NCBI GenBank assembly: GCA_017558545.1
Contig: JAFYUG010000149.1
Location: 1-5,086 of the forward strand
DNA from: Oscillospiraceae bacterium
GTDB lineage: Bacteria; Bacillota; Clostridia; Oscillospirales; Oscillospiraceae
Direction: 5' to 3'
DNA: 5,086 nt
In this document: positions 5,082-5,086 of the stretch, piece after piece
Layout: each line of letters opens with the position of its first letter
Position numbering within the stretch: position 1 is the first letter of the stretch
The notes under the pieces: model-generated
What the model was told of the DNA's origin: nothing
Databases searched by the model: none
The model's input: only the letters and a program-made list of their open reading frames with translations
Translations under genes and position numbers: made by a program

Positions 5082-5086
5082 ATCCA

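Overview
The window looks like chromosomal DNA from an anaerobic gut-type member of the Bacillota, class Clostridia. The right three quarters fit the Oscillospiraceae/Ruminococcaceae: GC-rich genes, a UPF0237/UPF0210 gene pair, and clustered imperfect palindromes of the kind scattered through such genomes. That placement is inferred from gene content and composition, not from a search. Every supported gene lies on the minus strand.

Left part, 1 to about 1190. This stretch is clearly more AT-rich. At the left edge is a 26-codon reading frame behind a perfect AAAGGAGG ribosome site. It follows a terminator hairpin (200-233) and a 264-residue HAD-IIA (NagD-like) phosphatase gene (252-1046). A weak promoter candidate and a pair of 9-base direct repeats lie upstream of the phosphatase.

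Junction, about 1190 to 1328. There is no gene here. It holds a strong 14-pair terminator hairpin (1194-1226) and a second structured segment closed by GTACGGC/GCCGTAC, followed by seven Ts on the plus strand (1248-1321). Base composition changes across this junction, so the two halves may have different histories.

Central operon, 1329-3772. A good sigma-A-type promoter (3744-3772) drives a small ACT-domain protein (UPF0237), a 452-residue UPF0210/DUF711 'PFL family' protein and an NfsA-like nitroreductase. The genes are 12 bases apart, and the ribosome sites of the second and third overlap or touch the preceding stop codons. The ACT and UPF0210 proteins are a known conserved pair of unknown function, probably a ligand-sensing subunit with its partner; the FMN oxidoreductase is an added third member.

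Repeat island, 3778-4096. Two adjacent elements of about 145 bases are each built from two inverted modules. Each module carries two hairpins, and the inner hairpins alternate in an A-B-B-A order.

Right part, 4097-5086. A terminator with a GAAA loop ends a CobW/COG0523-type P-loop GTPase gene whose start lies five bases from the window edge. Its C-terminal third resembles the C-terminal domain of YcgQ (DUF1980/TIGR03943), so it appears to join a metal-trafficking GTPase to a domain usually found on a separate permease-partner protein.

I see no tRNA, rRNA, CRISPR array, transposase or defence system. Nothing here proves a new system. The best leads are the small ORF, the GTPase fusion, the repeat island and the compositional junction.
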